Positions 1 to 6,428 are shown, counted from the stretch's first letter. The stretch: 6,428 nucleotides of DNA from JAGOSP01 sp964428075 (GCA_964428075.1 CAYRWQ010000031.1:1-6428), one strand, 5' to 3'. Program-made: numbers and translations. The notes: generated by a model from the sequence alone, not told the origin.

Positions 1-1709
1 GTATTTTCTTCGGAGAAATATCTCCACAGTTATCCGCACTGTTGGCGTTGTGATACGCCACTCCTCAACTACGCGACCTCATCGTGGTTTGTATCGGTGA
101 TGAAAATCAAGGAAAAATCGCTAGACTTAGCTAAACAAATCCGCTGGTCGCCGGAACATATGAAGGAGGGGCGCTTCGGGAAGTGGCTTTTGGGTGCGCG
201 CGATTGGTCGATCAGTCGTCAGCGGTATTGGGCGAGCGTGATGCCGATCTGGAAATGTGCGTGTGGCGAATTGCGTGTCTTTGGTTCGACAGCCGAACTC
301 GAAGCAGCGAGTGGGATACGCGTGGAAGATCTACATAAGCATATCGTCGATGAGATTGGCGTACCGTGCGAGAAGTGCGGTGAGGTGATGCGTCGCGTTC
401 CAGACGTGCTCGATACCTGGTTTGATTCAGGATCAATGCCGTACGCGCAGGAACATTTTCCTTTCGAGCATGCCGAGTATTTTGAAGGGAGGTTCCCGGC
501 CGATTTCATTGCGGAGGGGGTCGACCAAACACGAGCCTGGTTCTATTATCAACACATACTTGGAACGGCTGTTCGTGAGAGTGTCGCGTTTCAGAATGTG
601 ATTGTGAACGGAATAGTTTTGGCTGAAGATGGAAAAAAGATGTCTAAGCGGCTTAAGAACTACCCGGATCCACTTGAAGTCGTGGAGCGGCACGGTGCCG
701 ACGCGCTCCGTTTCTATCTTCTTTCTTCACCGATCGTTGCGGGAGAGAATCTCAATTTTTCGGAACGCGATCTTTCTGAGATGTCGCGTAATGTGTTTCG
801 TATGCTGTGGAATTCGTATTCGTTCTTCATGATGTACGCGGCGATCGACAAATGGACTCCCAAGGACAACGTGAATCCATCGACGAACCTTCTTGATCGT
901 TGGATGCTTTCGGAGCTTCAGGTTTTGATCCGGAATGTCGACCAGGCGATGGAGGCGTATGAACTTTCCCGCGCGACCCGACTCTTCGCGCCGTTTATCG
1001 ATCAGCTCTCGAACTGGTATATCCGTCGGAGCCGCGAGCGTTTTTGGAAGAATGAGAGTGATGATGACAAAAAGCAGGCGTATCAAACGTTGTATGAGGT
1101 TCTGACCACCCTGAGCAAGCTTATGGCTCCTTTTACGCCTTTTCTGGCCGAGGAACTCTATCGGAATCTGACCGGGGAAGCATCGGTACATCTCGCTGAT
1201 TGGCCGAAGGTGCGGGTGGACTGTGTGAATGAGCAATTGAATGGAAACATGAGTTTGTTGCGCGAAGTGGTGACGATTGGTCTTCAGAAACGAGCGGAAC
1301 ACGGTATCAAAGTCCGACAGCCGCTGGCACTCGTGTTGCTGCCGCAAAAATACGCAAGTCTCTTTGATGAAGCGATCAATTATCTGGAGTGGAGCTCTAT
1401 TTTGTGTGAAGAACTGAATGTTCATGGTGCAGGATTGAGCGCGACCGAGAATGTGGATTTTGATTGGGAGATCACGGAGGACCTGAGACTCGAAGGCGAA
1501 ATGAATGAGATCAACCGAGCCATTCAGGAAGGACGCAAGAAAGCCGGTTTCAATGTCGAAGATCGGATCATCCTCGGCTACCAAGGGAAGGAATCGGTAT
1601 TTGAAAAGTTCCAAGACGAGATCGCGCGGAAAGTCCTGGCCACTTCTGTCGTGGTAGGAGAGTTGTCTGATGCTGAGTATTCCGAAACCGTCAGTATCGA
1701 AAACGAATC
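1..1709 (+). CDS. ileS: Isoleucyl-tRNA synthetase, type 2 (eukaryote-like), partial at both ends
   Basis: Cytoplasmic class I enzyme that charges tRNA-Ile with isoleucine. The frame is open from base 1, so the start, the HIGH motif and most of the CP1 editing domain lie outside the window. An in-frame GTG at 97 is internal, because conserved family sequence (HSYPHCWRC, then LLNYATSSWF) precedes it. Numbered from base 1, visible landmarks are C14/C17, GRFGKWL and ARDWSISRQRYW, a CxC plus CxxC pair at about residues 86/88 and 123/126 (probable zinc ligands), DVLDTWFDSG, and the class I signature KMSKR at 637-651. The anticodon-binding alpha-helical domain follows, then a C-terminal extension rich in E and K. 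ARDW and KMSKR-LKNYPDP resemble eukaryotic/archaeal and type 2 bacterial IleRS more than the E. coli type. About 570 residues are visible of a usual 950-1050. The 3' end falls in the N gap; the stop codon read at 1831-1833 across the Ns is an artefact. Confidence 0.96.
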
Positions 1710-1809
1710 NNNNNNNNNNNNNNNNNNNNNNNNNNNNNNNNNNNNNNNNNNNNNNNNNNNNNNNNNNNNNNNNNNNNNNNNNNNNNNNNNNNNNNNNNNN
1801 NNNNNNNNN
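1710..1809. other. Assembly gap (100 N)
   Basis: Exactly 100 consecutive N, the conventional placeholder for a scaffold gap of unknown size. It removes the end of ileS and the start of the NUDIX gene. Both genes look nearly complete at the gap edges: ileS is in its last C-terminal extension, and the NUDIX gene resumes near a typical N-terminus. The true missing sequence could therefore be short. This is inference, and no length can be read from the Ns. Confidence 0.97.
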
Positions 1810-1810
1810 C

Positions 1811-2332
1811 GAGTGGGAGGAAGTTGCTCGTGAAGAAGTTTTCGGGAAATATGGACGGAGTGTCGAGAAGGTTGTATTTCGTCTGCCAGACGGCCATGAG
1901 GCAGACTTCTATTTGCGGAACGGTCATGGAAGCATCGCTTGTTTGGCTTTGACGAAGGAAAATCAGGTGATTTTGGTGAGACAATTTCGTCCAGGTCCGA
2001 AAAAGATACTTCTCGAGTTGCCTGGTGGTGGAATACAGTCAGGAGAATCCTTGGAGGATGCTATGGCACGCGAGTTGTTAGAAGAAACCGGGTATGTGGG
2101 CGAGGTACGTTTTGTGACGAGTGTATTGCCAGATGCTTACACCGTGTTCCGGAAGAACGCACTCGTCGTGACCGATTGTGAAAAAAAAGCCGAATCGAAA
2201 TTGGAGGAGAATGGAGAAACCGTTGAAGCAGTTCTGATGTCGATCAAAGAGTTCCGCGCATATCTCCAGACCGGACAGTTAACCGATGTGGAGATCGCGT
2301 ATCTCGGTCTCGACCATCTCGGGTTATTGTAA
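1811..2332 (+). CDS. NUDIX hydrolase, ADP-ribose pyrophosphatase-like, 5' end lost in gap
   Basis: Probably hydrolyses a nucleoside diphosphate linked to another moiety, most likely ADP-ribose to AMP and ribose 5-phosphate, in the cytoplasm. The visible 173 residues include a full NUDIX box, G-x5-E-x7-RE-x2-EE-x-G, at 2027-2095. Here the metal-binding residues are R87, E88, E91 and E92, counted from 1811. The box is preceded by QVILVRQFRPG and LLELPGG, the arrangement seen in the NudF/ADP-ribose pyrophosphatase branch. A later acidic stretch, EENGETVE (about residues 132-139), is where that branch often carries an extra catalytic glutamate. Family members are usually 170-200 residues, so only a short N-terminal piece should be missing. 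It lies downstream of ileS across the gap, so co-transcription is possible but unproven. The exact substrate cannot be read from sequence; dinucleoside polyphosphates or nucleotide sugars are alternatives. Confidence 0.9.
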   Translation, partial: EWEEVAREEVFGKYGRSVEKVVFRLPDGHEADFYLRNGHGSIACLALTKENQVILVRQFRPGPKKILLELPGGGIQSGESLEDAMARELLEETGYVGEVRFVTSVLPDAYTVFRKNALVVTDCEKKAESKLEENGETVEAVLMSIKEFRAYLQTGQLTDVEIAYLGLDHLGLL

Positions 2333-2532
2333 TCGTTCGCACGCGAGGGGGTGATACTTCGATTTTCCTTTTGATGTCTGATGTCCGCGAACATGGAGTC
2401 AGGAACAAGTTGGTTACCGTCCTGCTGGCAGGGAGGGAATGTGGAAATGTGAGATGTGCCTCCGCGCAGAGGATAAGCCCATGTGGTTTTTATGGGCTTG
2501 GTATGAAGTGATGAACTATTAGTCTACTCCAC
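2333..2532 (+). other. Intergenic spacer, possible structured leader or small RNA (about 2395-2530)
   Basis: This 200-base spacer has no convincing gene. By eye it contains three local hairpins: TCCTG/CAGGG at about 2420-2433, CCTC/GAGG at about 2459-2472, and the stronger one at 2475-2499. Outside them, 2408-2417 can pair with 2508-2517 (10 positions, two G-U and one mismatch), and GGAGT at 2395-2399 with ACTCC at 2526-2530. Together these would make a closed multibranched fold of about 136 nt ending two bases before the recO start codon. I recognise no known RNA family here: no SRP tetraloop region, no RNase P core and no riboswitch signature that I know. Chance pairing is a real alternative. 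No canonical terminator or clear promoter was found. Confidence 0.25.
2475..2499 (+). other. Perfect 8-bp inverted repeat / hairpin upstream of recO
   Basis: AAGCCCAT (2475-2482) and ATGGGCTT (2492-2499) are exact reverse complements around a 9-base loop, GTGGTTTTT. A flanking T-G pair could extend the stem by one. There is no T-run after the stem on either strand, because the Ts sit in the loop, so this is not a canonical rho-independent terminator. It could be a transcript-stabilising or regulatory hairpin in the recO leader, or part of a larger RNA fold. Confidence 0.6.
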
Positions 2533-3258
2533 ATGGAATACCGTTACACCGCTATCGTGTTGAAGAAGTTGGAGGTCGGAGAAACCGATCGATTGTATAC
2601 GTTCTATACCAAGGAGCAGGGTAAGGTGCGAGCAGTGGCCAAGGGAATCCGAAAGTCGGGAGCGAAACTTGCGAGTCAACTTGAGAATGGAACCTTTGTC
2701 GATGTGTCGGTGGCTCGGACGCGGGGAACCGGAAAAATTACGGGCGCACTGGCTGAGGAATGCTATCCGAAACTACGCGCGGCACTCGGTATTCTGCGCG
2801 GGGTCTGTATGACTCTGTATGACTTTGAGCGATTAGTGCAATTCGATGAACCTGATGAGACACTTTTTTCTCTCTTGGCGGATTTCCTGCGTTGTGCCGA
2901 TCACAGTGCCACGCGTGGTGATACGGTGAATTGTCGCCTCCTTTCATCCGCATTTTTGTTTCAGGCTGTCGCTCATCTTGGTTATGCTATGGAAGCACGC
3001 GTTTCGGCTGTGAGCGGACGGAGGTTTTTTGGGTCTGATACGTCTGAGCATTTCTTTTTTTCGCCATCTCAGGGCGGCGTGGTGTTCGCATCGGAATGCG
3101 GTGAACACCCAGTGCTACCGATGAGTCAGAATGCCATTAAGCTGTTGCGTGTTTTTCAAACACATCCATTATCGGCAGTGATGCATATTCGTGTGGATTC
3201 GCGCGAGTTGAAAGAGGTCGAAGGCGCGGCGCGACGAATGTGTGTGTGGGTGCAATAA
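2533..3258 (+). CDS. recO: DNA repair protein RecO, zinc-finger cysteines lost
   Basis: RecO acts with RecR and RecF in recombinational repair. It binds and anneals single-stranded DNA and helps load RecA onto SSB-coated strands. The product is 241 residues, a usual length. The N-terminal OB-fold is clear: YRYTAIVLKK, GETDRLYTFYT and GKVRAVAKGIRKSGAKL (residues 3-46), followed by TGKITGALAEE and the helical domain with DEPDETLFSLLADFL (about 105-119). Where many RecO proteins have a CxxC...CxxC zinc finger, this one reads SAVSG (158-162) and GGVVFASEC (181-189), leaving one cysteine, so metal binding is probably lost. The ATG at 2533 is fixed by an in-frame TGA at 2512-2514 and by the family's usual first residues. 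No Shine-Dalgarno sequence precedes it, so initiation is leaderless or SD-independent. A promoter for the next gene follows 9 bases after the stop. Confidence 0.93.
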   Translation: MEYRYTAIVLKKLEVGETDRLYTFYTKEQGKVRAVAKGIRKSGAKLASQLENGTFVDVSVARTRGTGKITGALAEECYPKLRAALGILRGVCMTLYDFERLVQFDEPDETLFSLLADFLRCADHSATRGDTVNCRLLSSAFLFQAVAHLGYAMEARVSAVSGRRFFGSDTSEHFFFSPSQGGVVFASECGEHPVLPMSQNAIKLLRVFQTHPLSAVMHIRVDSRELKEVEGAARRMCVWVQ

Positions 3259-3267
3259 GGGCACGCA

Positions 3268-3296
3268 TTGAAGCAATTGAGTATTCTTGCTAGAAT
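3268..3296 (+). promoter_or_regulatory. Sigma70-type promoter with extended -10
   Basis: The -35 box TTGAAG (3268-3273) and the -10 box TAGAAT (3291-3296) are separated by the ideal 17 bases. The -10 is preceded by TGC, giving an extended -10 (TGN) element. Transcription should begin near 3303, about 16 bases before the membrane-protein start codon, giving a short leader for the membrane protein-tgt unit. Confidence 0.7.
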
Positions 3297-3297
3297 G

Positions 3298-3302
3298 AAG
3301 GA
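3298..3302 (+). promoter_or_regulatory. Shine-Dalgarno-like AAGGA, badly placed for the annotated start
   Basis: AAGGA lies 6 bases before an ATG at 3309 and 9 bases before an ATG at 3312, both in another frame. It is 16 bases before the ATG at 3319 that opens the long frame. If transcription starts near 3303 as the promoter predicts, this motif is not in the mRNA at all and is not functional as a ribosome site. Confidence 0.25.
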
Positions 3303-3318
3303 AATAAAATGATGTTTT

Positions 3319-5226
3319 ATGGGTCTTCAAGATTTGAACGAGGAGCTGCATGGTCGGGAATTCCCTCTCAATCGAATACCGAATCCAACTCCATATGATC
3401 CGATGTCTCCGAGTTCGGAGGCTGGAATGAAAAAAGAATCATTTGGGGTGACCGGGGCGTGGCAGGCCACTCCTCGTCCGGGTGCGGATGTGCTTTTTTT
3501 GCAACAACAAAAACGGAAGCGTTGGGGAATGCTTCTGTTAGGGGGGGTGGCACTGCTTGTATTCTTGTTGGGTGCGGTGGTTAAAGTGCGCTCGCTTTTG
3601 TACAGTGAAGATCAAGTGAGTTTGTCTGTACAGGGTCCGAGGCAGGTGGCGAGCGCCGAGTCGAGTGAGTTTACGGTTGTGTATAGCAACAGAAACTGGG
3701 CAGCCATCGAAAATGCCTTGTTGGTGATTTCGTATCCTGAGAGCTTTCAGCCGGAAGCAAGTTCGGGTATCACAGTGAATGGATCTCAGATCGAGATTCC
3801 ACTTGGAACTATTCGGGCGCGCATGGATGGTAAGGCAATCTTTGCGGGTAAGTTTTACGGTTCACAGGGCGATACGGTGTATCTCAAGATGCAATTGCGG
3901 TACTCACCATCGAGTATCAGTTCGCAATTTGAGAAGGAAATTCAATACGGTGTTTCTTTGGTTTCCTCGATTTTATCGCTCGATATGCTGGCACCTCAGC
4001 AGGCGGCCAATGGGGACGTCGTAGAATACGCAATTGATTATGCGAATCAGAGCGACAGGCGTTTGCCGAATATCCGAGTGAAGGTAGAATATCCGGATCG
4101 TTTCACTTTCGTCTCATCTGATCCGGTTCCGTCAGAAGGGGACTCGGTATGGTATATTGGCACTCTTGATTCTGCGGAACGAGGGAAAATTATTGTGCGA
4201 GGGAGAATCTCTGGAATCCGTGATGAGGTCAAAAAAGCGAAGGGTATGATCGGATATTTCGGTGGTGGCGGAAAATTCGTTGCATATGGCTCTTCAGAAC
4301 AAATGACTCGTATTATCACGCCGCCACTTTCCATTGTTCAGACGATCAATGGAAAGCAGGATCTTAGTGTGAATGCCGGGGACACACTGGAGTTTGTTTT
4401 GAACTATCGTAACAATGGAGATATTGGTTTGCGTGATGTCATTATCACGATGAAGTTGGATTCCGATATACTTGACTATACACGCTTGAAACAGTCAAGT
4501 GGCTCGTATGACGTGGCGAGTCACACCTTGATTTGGAAGGCATCTGATGTTTCTGGTTTGGCGCGGCTGAGTGCGGGTGACAGCGGAACCATTGTCTTTT
4601 CGGTGCCTGTTTTGAATCCGATCCCAGTTAGTGTATTGGGGAAGAATTTTGCTATTCAGACTACGGCGAAAATCGACAGTCCTGACGTGCCGACCCCTAT
4701 CGGAGCGAATAAAGTCATCGCGAGCAATGTTTTGTTGACCAAAGTGAACTCTGCGGTTGGCATCGACCTTGTGTTGACGAATAATGATTCAATATTCACG
4801 AATCAGGGTCCGTTTTCGCCGGTAGTTGGGCAAGAATCGGTGTACACCCTCAGGTTTGATTTGAGTAATGAGTACAATGATATTACGAATGCCAAATTGG
4901 CCATAGAACTTCCGAGTGGCTCACGATATCAGAAACACTTTGCCCCTGAAACGGAGGTCGTCGATTGGAATGAACGCACCAATACGTTGACATGGGATCT
5001 TGCGACGTATCGAGCGGCGCGTGGAAAACACCGCGAACTGCGTTTTCAGATCGCTGTGATACCGGATGCCTCCTTGATAAATAGAGTGCTACAATTGGTG
5101 AACAATGCGATATTTACTGGGACGGATCGGTTTACGGGGCAAGATATTCGTATCGAGTATGATACGACGCATATTCGTGATGACATTGGTCGTGAGGTGG
5201 TGTTGAGAGTATCCGAGGAGAGCTAG
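3319..5226 (+). CDS. Single-pass membrane protein with tandem DUF11/Ig-like extracellular domains
   Basis: No specific function is recognised. Of 635 residues, 1-64 are polar, proline-containing and probably cytoplasmic. A basic KRKR (65-68) precedes one hydrophobic helix at about 69-89 (3523-3585). This gives an N-in, C-out topology with about 540 residues outside, and no cleavable signal peptide is evident. The outer part reads as about four beta-sandwich units, roughly 98-213, 219-331, 336-470 and 480-620. Each opens with a pattern such as GDVVEYAIDYANQSD, GDTLEFVLNYRNNGD or GQESVYTLRFDLSNEYND and continues with LPNIRVKVEYPD-like or NAKLAIELPSG-like strands, typical of DUF11/CARDB-like surface modules. 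There is no LPxTG motif and no C-terminal helix. A likely role is a cell-surface or adhesion/scaffold protein. The ATG at 3319 is the first in frame after a good promoter; ATG 3427 is a fallback start. It shares a transcript with tgt, 5 bases downstream. Confidence 0.85.
   Translation: MGLQDLNEELHGREFPLNRIPNPTPYDPMSPSSEAGMKKESFGVTGAWQATPRPGADVLFLQQQKRKRWGMLLLGGVALLVFLLGAVVKVRSLLYSEDQVSLSVQGPRQVASAESSEFTVVYSNRNWAAIENALLVISYPESFQPEASSGITVNGSQIEIPLGTIRARMDGKAIFAGKFYGSQGDTVYLKMQLRYSPSSISSQFEKEIQYGVSLVSSILSLDMLAPQQAANGDVVEYAIDYANQSDRRLPNIRVKVEYPDRFTFVSSDPVPSEGDSVWYIGTLDSAERGKIIVRGRISGIRDEVKKAKGMIGYFGGGGKFVAYGSSEQMTRIITPPLSIVQTINGKQDLSVNAGDTLEFVLNYRNNGDIGLRDVIITMKLDSDILDYTRLKQSSGSYDVASHTLIWKASDVSGLARLSAGDSGTIVFSVPVLNPIPVSVLGKNFAIQTTAKIDSPDVPTPIGANKVIASNVLLTKVNSAVGIDLVLTNNDSIFTNQGPFSPVVGQESVYTLRFDLSNEYNDITNAKLAIELPSGSRYQKHFAPETEVVDWNERTNTLTWDLATYRAARGKHRELRFQIAVIPDASLINRVLQLVNNAIFTGTDRFTGQDIRIEYDTTHIRDDIGREVVLRVSEES
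5215..5220 (+). promoter_or_regulatory. Ribosome binding site for tgt
   Basis: GAGGAG sits inside the last codons of the preceding gene, 11 bases before the tgt ATG at 5232. This is slightly long spacing but the best purine-rich match here. It supports the ATG at 5232 as the start and suggests translational coupling between the two genes. Confidence 0.5.
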
Positions 5227-5231
5227 CCAGC

Positions 5232-6416
5232 ATGTTTGAGATTGCAGCATCACGGGGGAGAGGGCGTATAGGAAGACTGGTCACAAGACGAGGGGTTTTG
5301 GCTACCCCTTTTTTCATGCCAGATGCGACGCGGGCTTCGGTGCGCGGTTTAGATGCTCGCGATATTGAGAAAACGGGTGTCGAGGCACTGGTGGTCAATA
5401 CTTATCATCTCTATCTTCAGCCGGGAGTCGAGCTGATTCAAAAAGCGCAGTCGTCAGGACAGGCAGTGGCGGGCGATGTGCACGCCTTCATGAGTTGGGA
5501 CAAGCCCATCCTTTCTGACTCAGGTGGTTATCAGATTTATTCGTTGATTCACAAACACACCGAGATGGGGAAGATCACCGATGATGGTGCGGAGTTTCGC
5601 TCAGTGCTTGATGGGTCGAAGCATTTTATTACGCCGGAACAGGCAATTGCTATTCAGTTTGATCTCGGGACGGACATGATCGTGTGTCTCGATGATCCGC
5701 GACCGAACGATACTGTGAGAGAGGAGATTGTGAAAGCGGTCGATCGAACTCTCGCGTGGGCGGTGCGTTGCCGGGCTGAATACGAGCGGCAATGCGAGAC
5801 GCGTGGTTTCGAGGAAGCGACCCGCCCATTACTTTTGAGTGTCGTGCAGGGTGGGATATATATCGATGAGCGAAAGCGATGCGCGGCTGGCCTTGCCGCT
5901 ATTGGGTTTGATGGGTATGGTTTTGGCGGACGGCATATCGATGGCGAAGGAAACTTTCTGGAGGATATTGTGTCGGCGACCGCCATCGCTCTTCCTGAAA
6001 ACGCACCGCGCTTTGCGCTTGGCATTGGCACCCCGTCCGATATCGTCCATTGTCACGCCTTAGGCTGGGATATGTTCGATTGTGTGATCCCAACCCGCGA
6101 AGGTCGCCATGGCCGTTTATTTCTCTGTGCGTCGAGTGCGTCTTTGGGAGGAGCGATTTCCCGAGTCCTCGAGGGTGGAGAGAATACAGATTTTTACTCA
6201 ACCATCAATATCCAGAACGAACAATTCAGAGAGGATTTTTCACCGGTCGATCCAACGTGTGATTGCGGTCTGTGTCGACAATACACACGTGCTTATCTCA
6301 AGCATCTTTTTAAGGTGGCTGATCCACTCGCTGGCCGCCTGGCTTCACTACACAATCTGCGTTTCTATATGCGACTCATGGAAACACTGAGAAGTGTAGA
6401 TAGAGCCGTTTCGTAG
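5232..6416 (+). CDS. tgt: tRNA-guanine(34) transglycosylase (queuine tRNA-ribosyltransferase)
   Basis: Swaps guanine at wobble position 34 of GUN-anticodon tRNAs for a 7-deazaguanine base (preQ1 in most bacteria), on the way to queuosine. The product is 394 residues, against about 375-386 usually. Family marks are all present: VVNTYHLYLQPG (54-65); LSDSGGYQ with the catalytic aspartate D96; SVVQGG with Q206; MFDCVIPTREGRHG with the nucleophile D283 (281-294); and a complete zinc site C343, C345, C348 and H374, whose Cys-to-His spacing matches the family. The start follows a GAGGAG 11 bases upstream. Odd points are a base pocket reading LDDP (153-156) where bacterial enzymes usually have FDEC, GGRHI (232-236) where GGLxV is usual, and about 20 extra residues at roughly 299-321. 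No other queuosine gene is visible. A DNA-modifying DpdA-type paralogue is less likely, because the zinc site and length are those of true Tgt. Confidence 0.95.
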   Translation: MFEIAASRGRGRIGRLVTRRGVLATPFFMPDATRASVRGLDARDIEKTGVEALVVNTYHLYLQPGVELIQKAQSSGQAVAGDVHAFMSWDKPILSDSGGYQIYSLIHKHTEMGKITDDGAEFRSVLDGSKHFITPEQAIAIQFDLGTDMIVCLDDPRPNDTVREEIVKAVDRTLAWAVRCRAEYERQCETRGFEEATRPLLLSVVQGGIYIDERKRCAAGLAAIGFDGYGFGGRHIDGEGNFLEDIVSATAIALPENAPRFALGIGTPSDIVHCHALGWDMFDCVIPTREGRHGRLFLCASSASLGGAISRVLEGGENTDFYSTINIQNEQFREDFSPVDPTCDCGLCRQYTRAYLKHLFKVADPLAGRLASLHNLRFYMRLMETLRSVDRAVS

Positions 6417-6428
6417 GGGAGAAAAACT
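6417..6428 (+). other. Purine-rich end of window after tgt
   Basis: The last 12 bases (GGGAGAAAAACT) contain GGGAG, which could serve as a ribosome binding site for a further + strand gene beyond the edge. Nothing more can be said from so short a stretch. Confidence 0.2.

Noticed and set aside
727..1614. 295-codon open frame on the - strand
   Set aside because: It lies wholly opposite the well-conserved ileS coding sequence and has a composition without recognisable domains. It is a shadow of codon bias on the opposite strand.
2475..2499. Rho-independent terminator after the NUDIX gene
   Set aside because: The stem is good but no T-run follows on either strand; the Ts lie in the loop. It is kept only as a hairpin.
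2374..2511. 45-codon + strand frame from ATG 2374 to TGA 2509-2511
   Set aside because: No ribosome site, no recognisable motif, and it runs through the hairpins of the spacer. Coding is not supported, though it cannot be excluded without comparison to relatives.
2395..2530. Known RNA such as SRP RNA, tmRNA, RNase P RNA or a tRNA
   Set aside because: None of the hallmark sequences (SRP GGAA-loop region, tRNA T-loop GTTCRA, RNase P core) is present.
5654..6031. 125-codon open frame on the - strand
   Set aside because: It is opposite the conserved core of tgt. The product is Ser/Arg/Pro-rich with no domain pattern, typical of an antisense shadow.
5232..6416. DpdA-type enzyme of a 7-deazaguanine DNA-modification defence system
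   Set aside because: The gene keeps the complete Tgt zinc site and anticodon-loop motifs at normal spacing, and its neighbours are housekeeping genes with no restriction or dpd genes.
1..6428. Alternative genetic code with TGA as glycine or tryptophan
   Set aside because: No in-frame TGA occurs in any gene, and all proteins read well with the standard code. The absence of TGA stops among four genes is too small a sample to mean anything.

Overview
The window is a 6.4 kb stretch with every recognisable gene on the + strand. It is probably chromosomal and probably from a Candidate Phyla Radiation (Patescibacteria, Parcubacteria-like) bacterium. That placement is an inference from three things: a eukaryote-like (type 2) isoleucyl-tRNA synthetase, a membrane-anchored protein with tandem DUF11-like Ig-fold domains of a style I associate with Parcubacteria, and short spacers with few Shine-Dalgarno sites. 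The standard genetic code suffices. All visible stops are TAA or TAG, and no TGA falls inside a gene. No CRISPR array, insertion sequence, tRNA or rRNA gene is visible.

Layout. Bases 1-1709 carry the 3' part of ileS, already open at the first base and running into an assembly gap of exactly 100 N (1710-1809). After the gap, 1811-2332 encodes a NUDIX hydrolase of the ADP-ribose pyrophosphatase type that has lost its start. The 200-base spacer 2333-2532 has no convincing gene. It contains an 8-bp perfect hairpin, two smaller hairpins and possible long-range closing helices, so it may be a structured RNA or leader. recO follows (2533-3258), with no Shine-Dalgarno sequence and with its family zinc finger degenerated. 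A good extended -10 promoter (3268-3296) then drives a two-gene unit: a 635-residue single-pass membrane protein with about four extracellular beta-sandwich domains (3319-5226), and, 5 bases later, tgt, the tRNA-guanine transglycosylase (5232-6416).

How the genes fit together. ileS and tgt belong to translation and tRNA modification, recO to recombinational repair, and the NUDIX enzyme to nucleotide housekeeping. The surface protein is the outlier; its tight linkage to tgt suggests co-transcription, not a shared function. This is mostly an ordinary housekeeping region. The points most worth a second look are the spacer upstream of recO, the altered substrate pocket and the insertion in Tgt, and the uncharacterised surface protein. 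I did not find a clear new multi-gene system.
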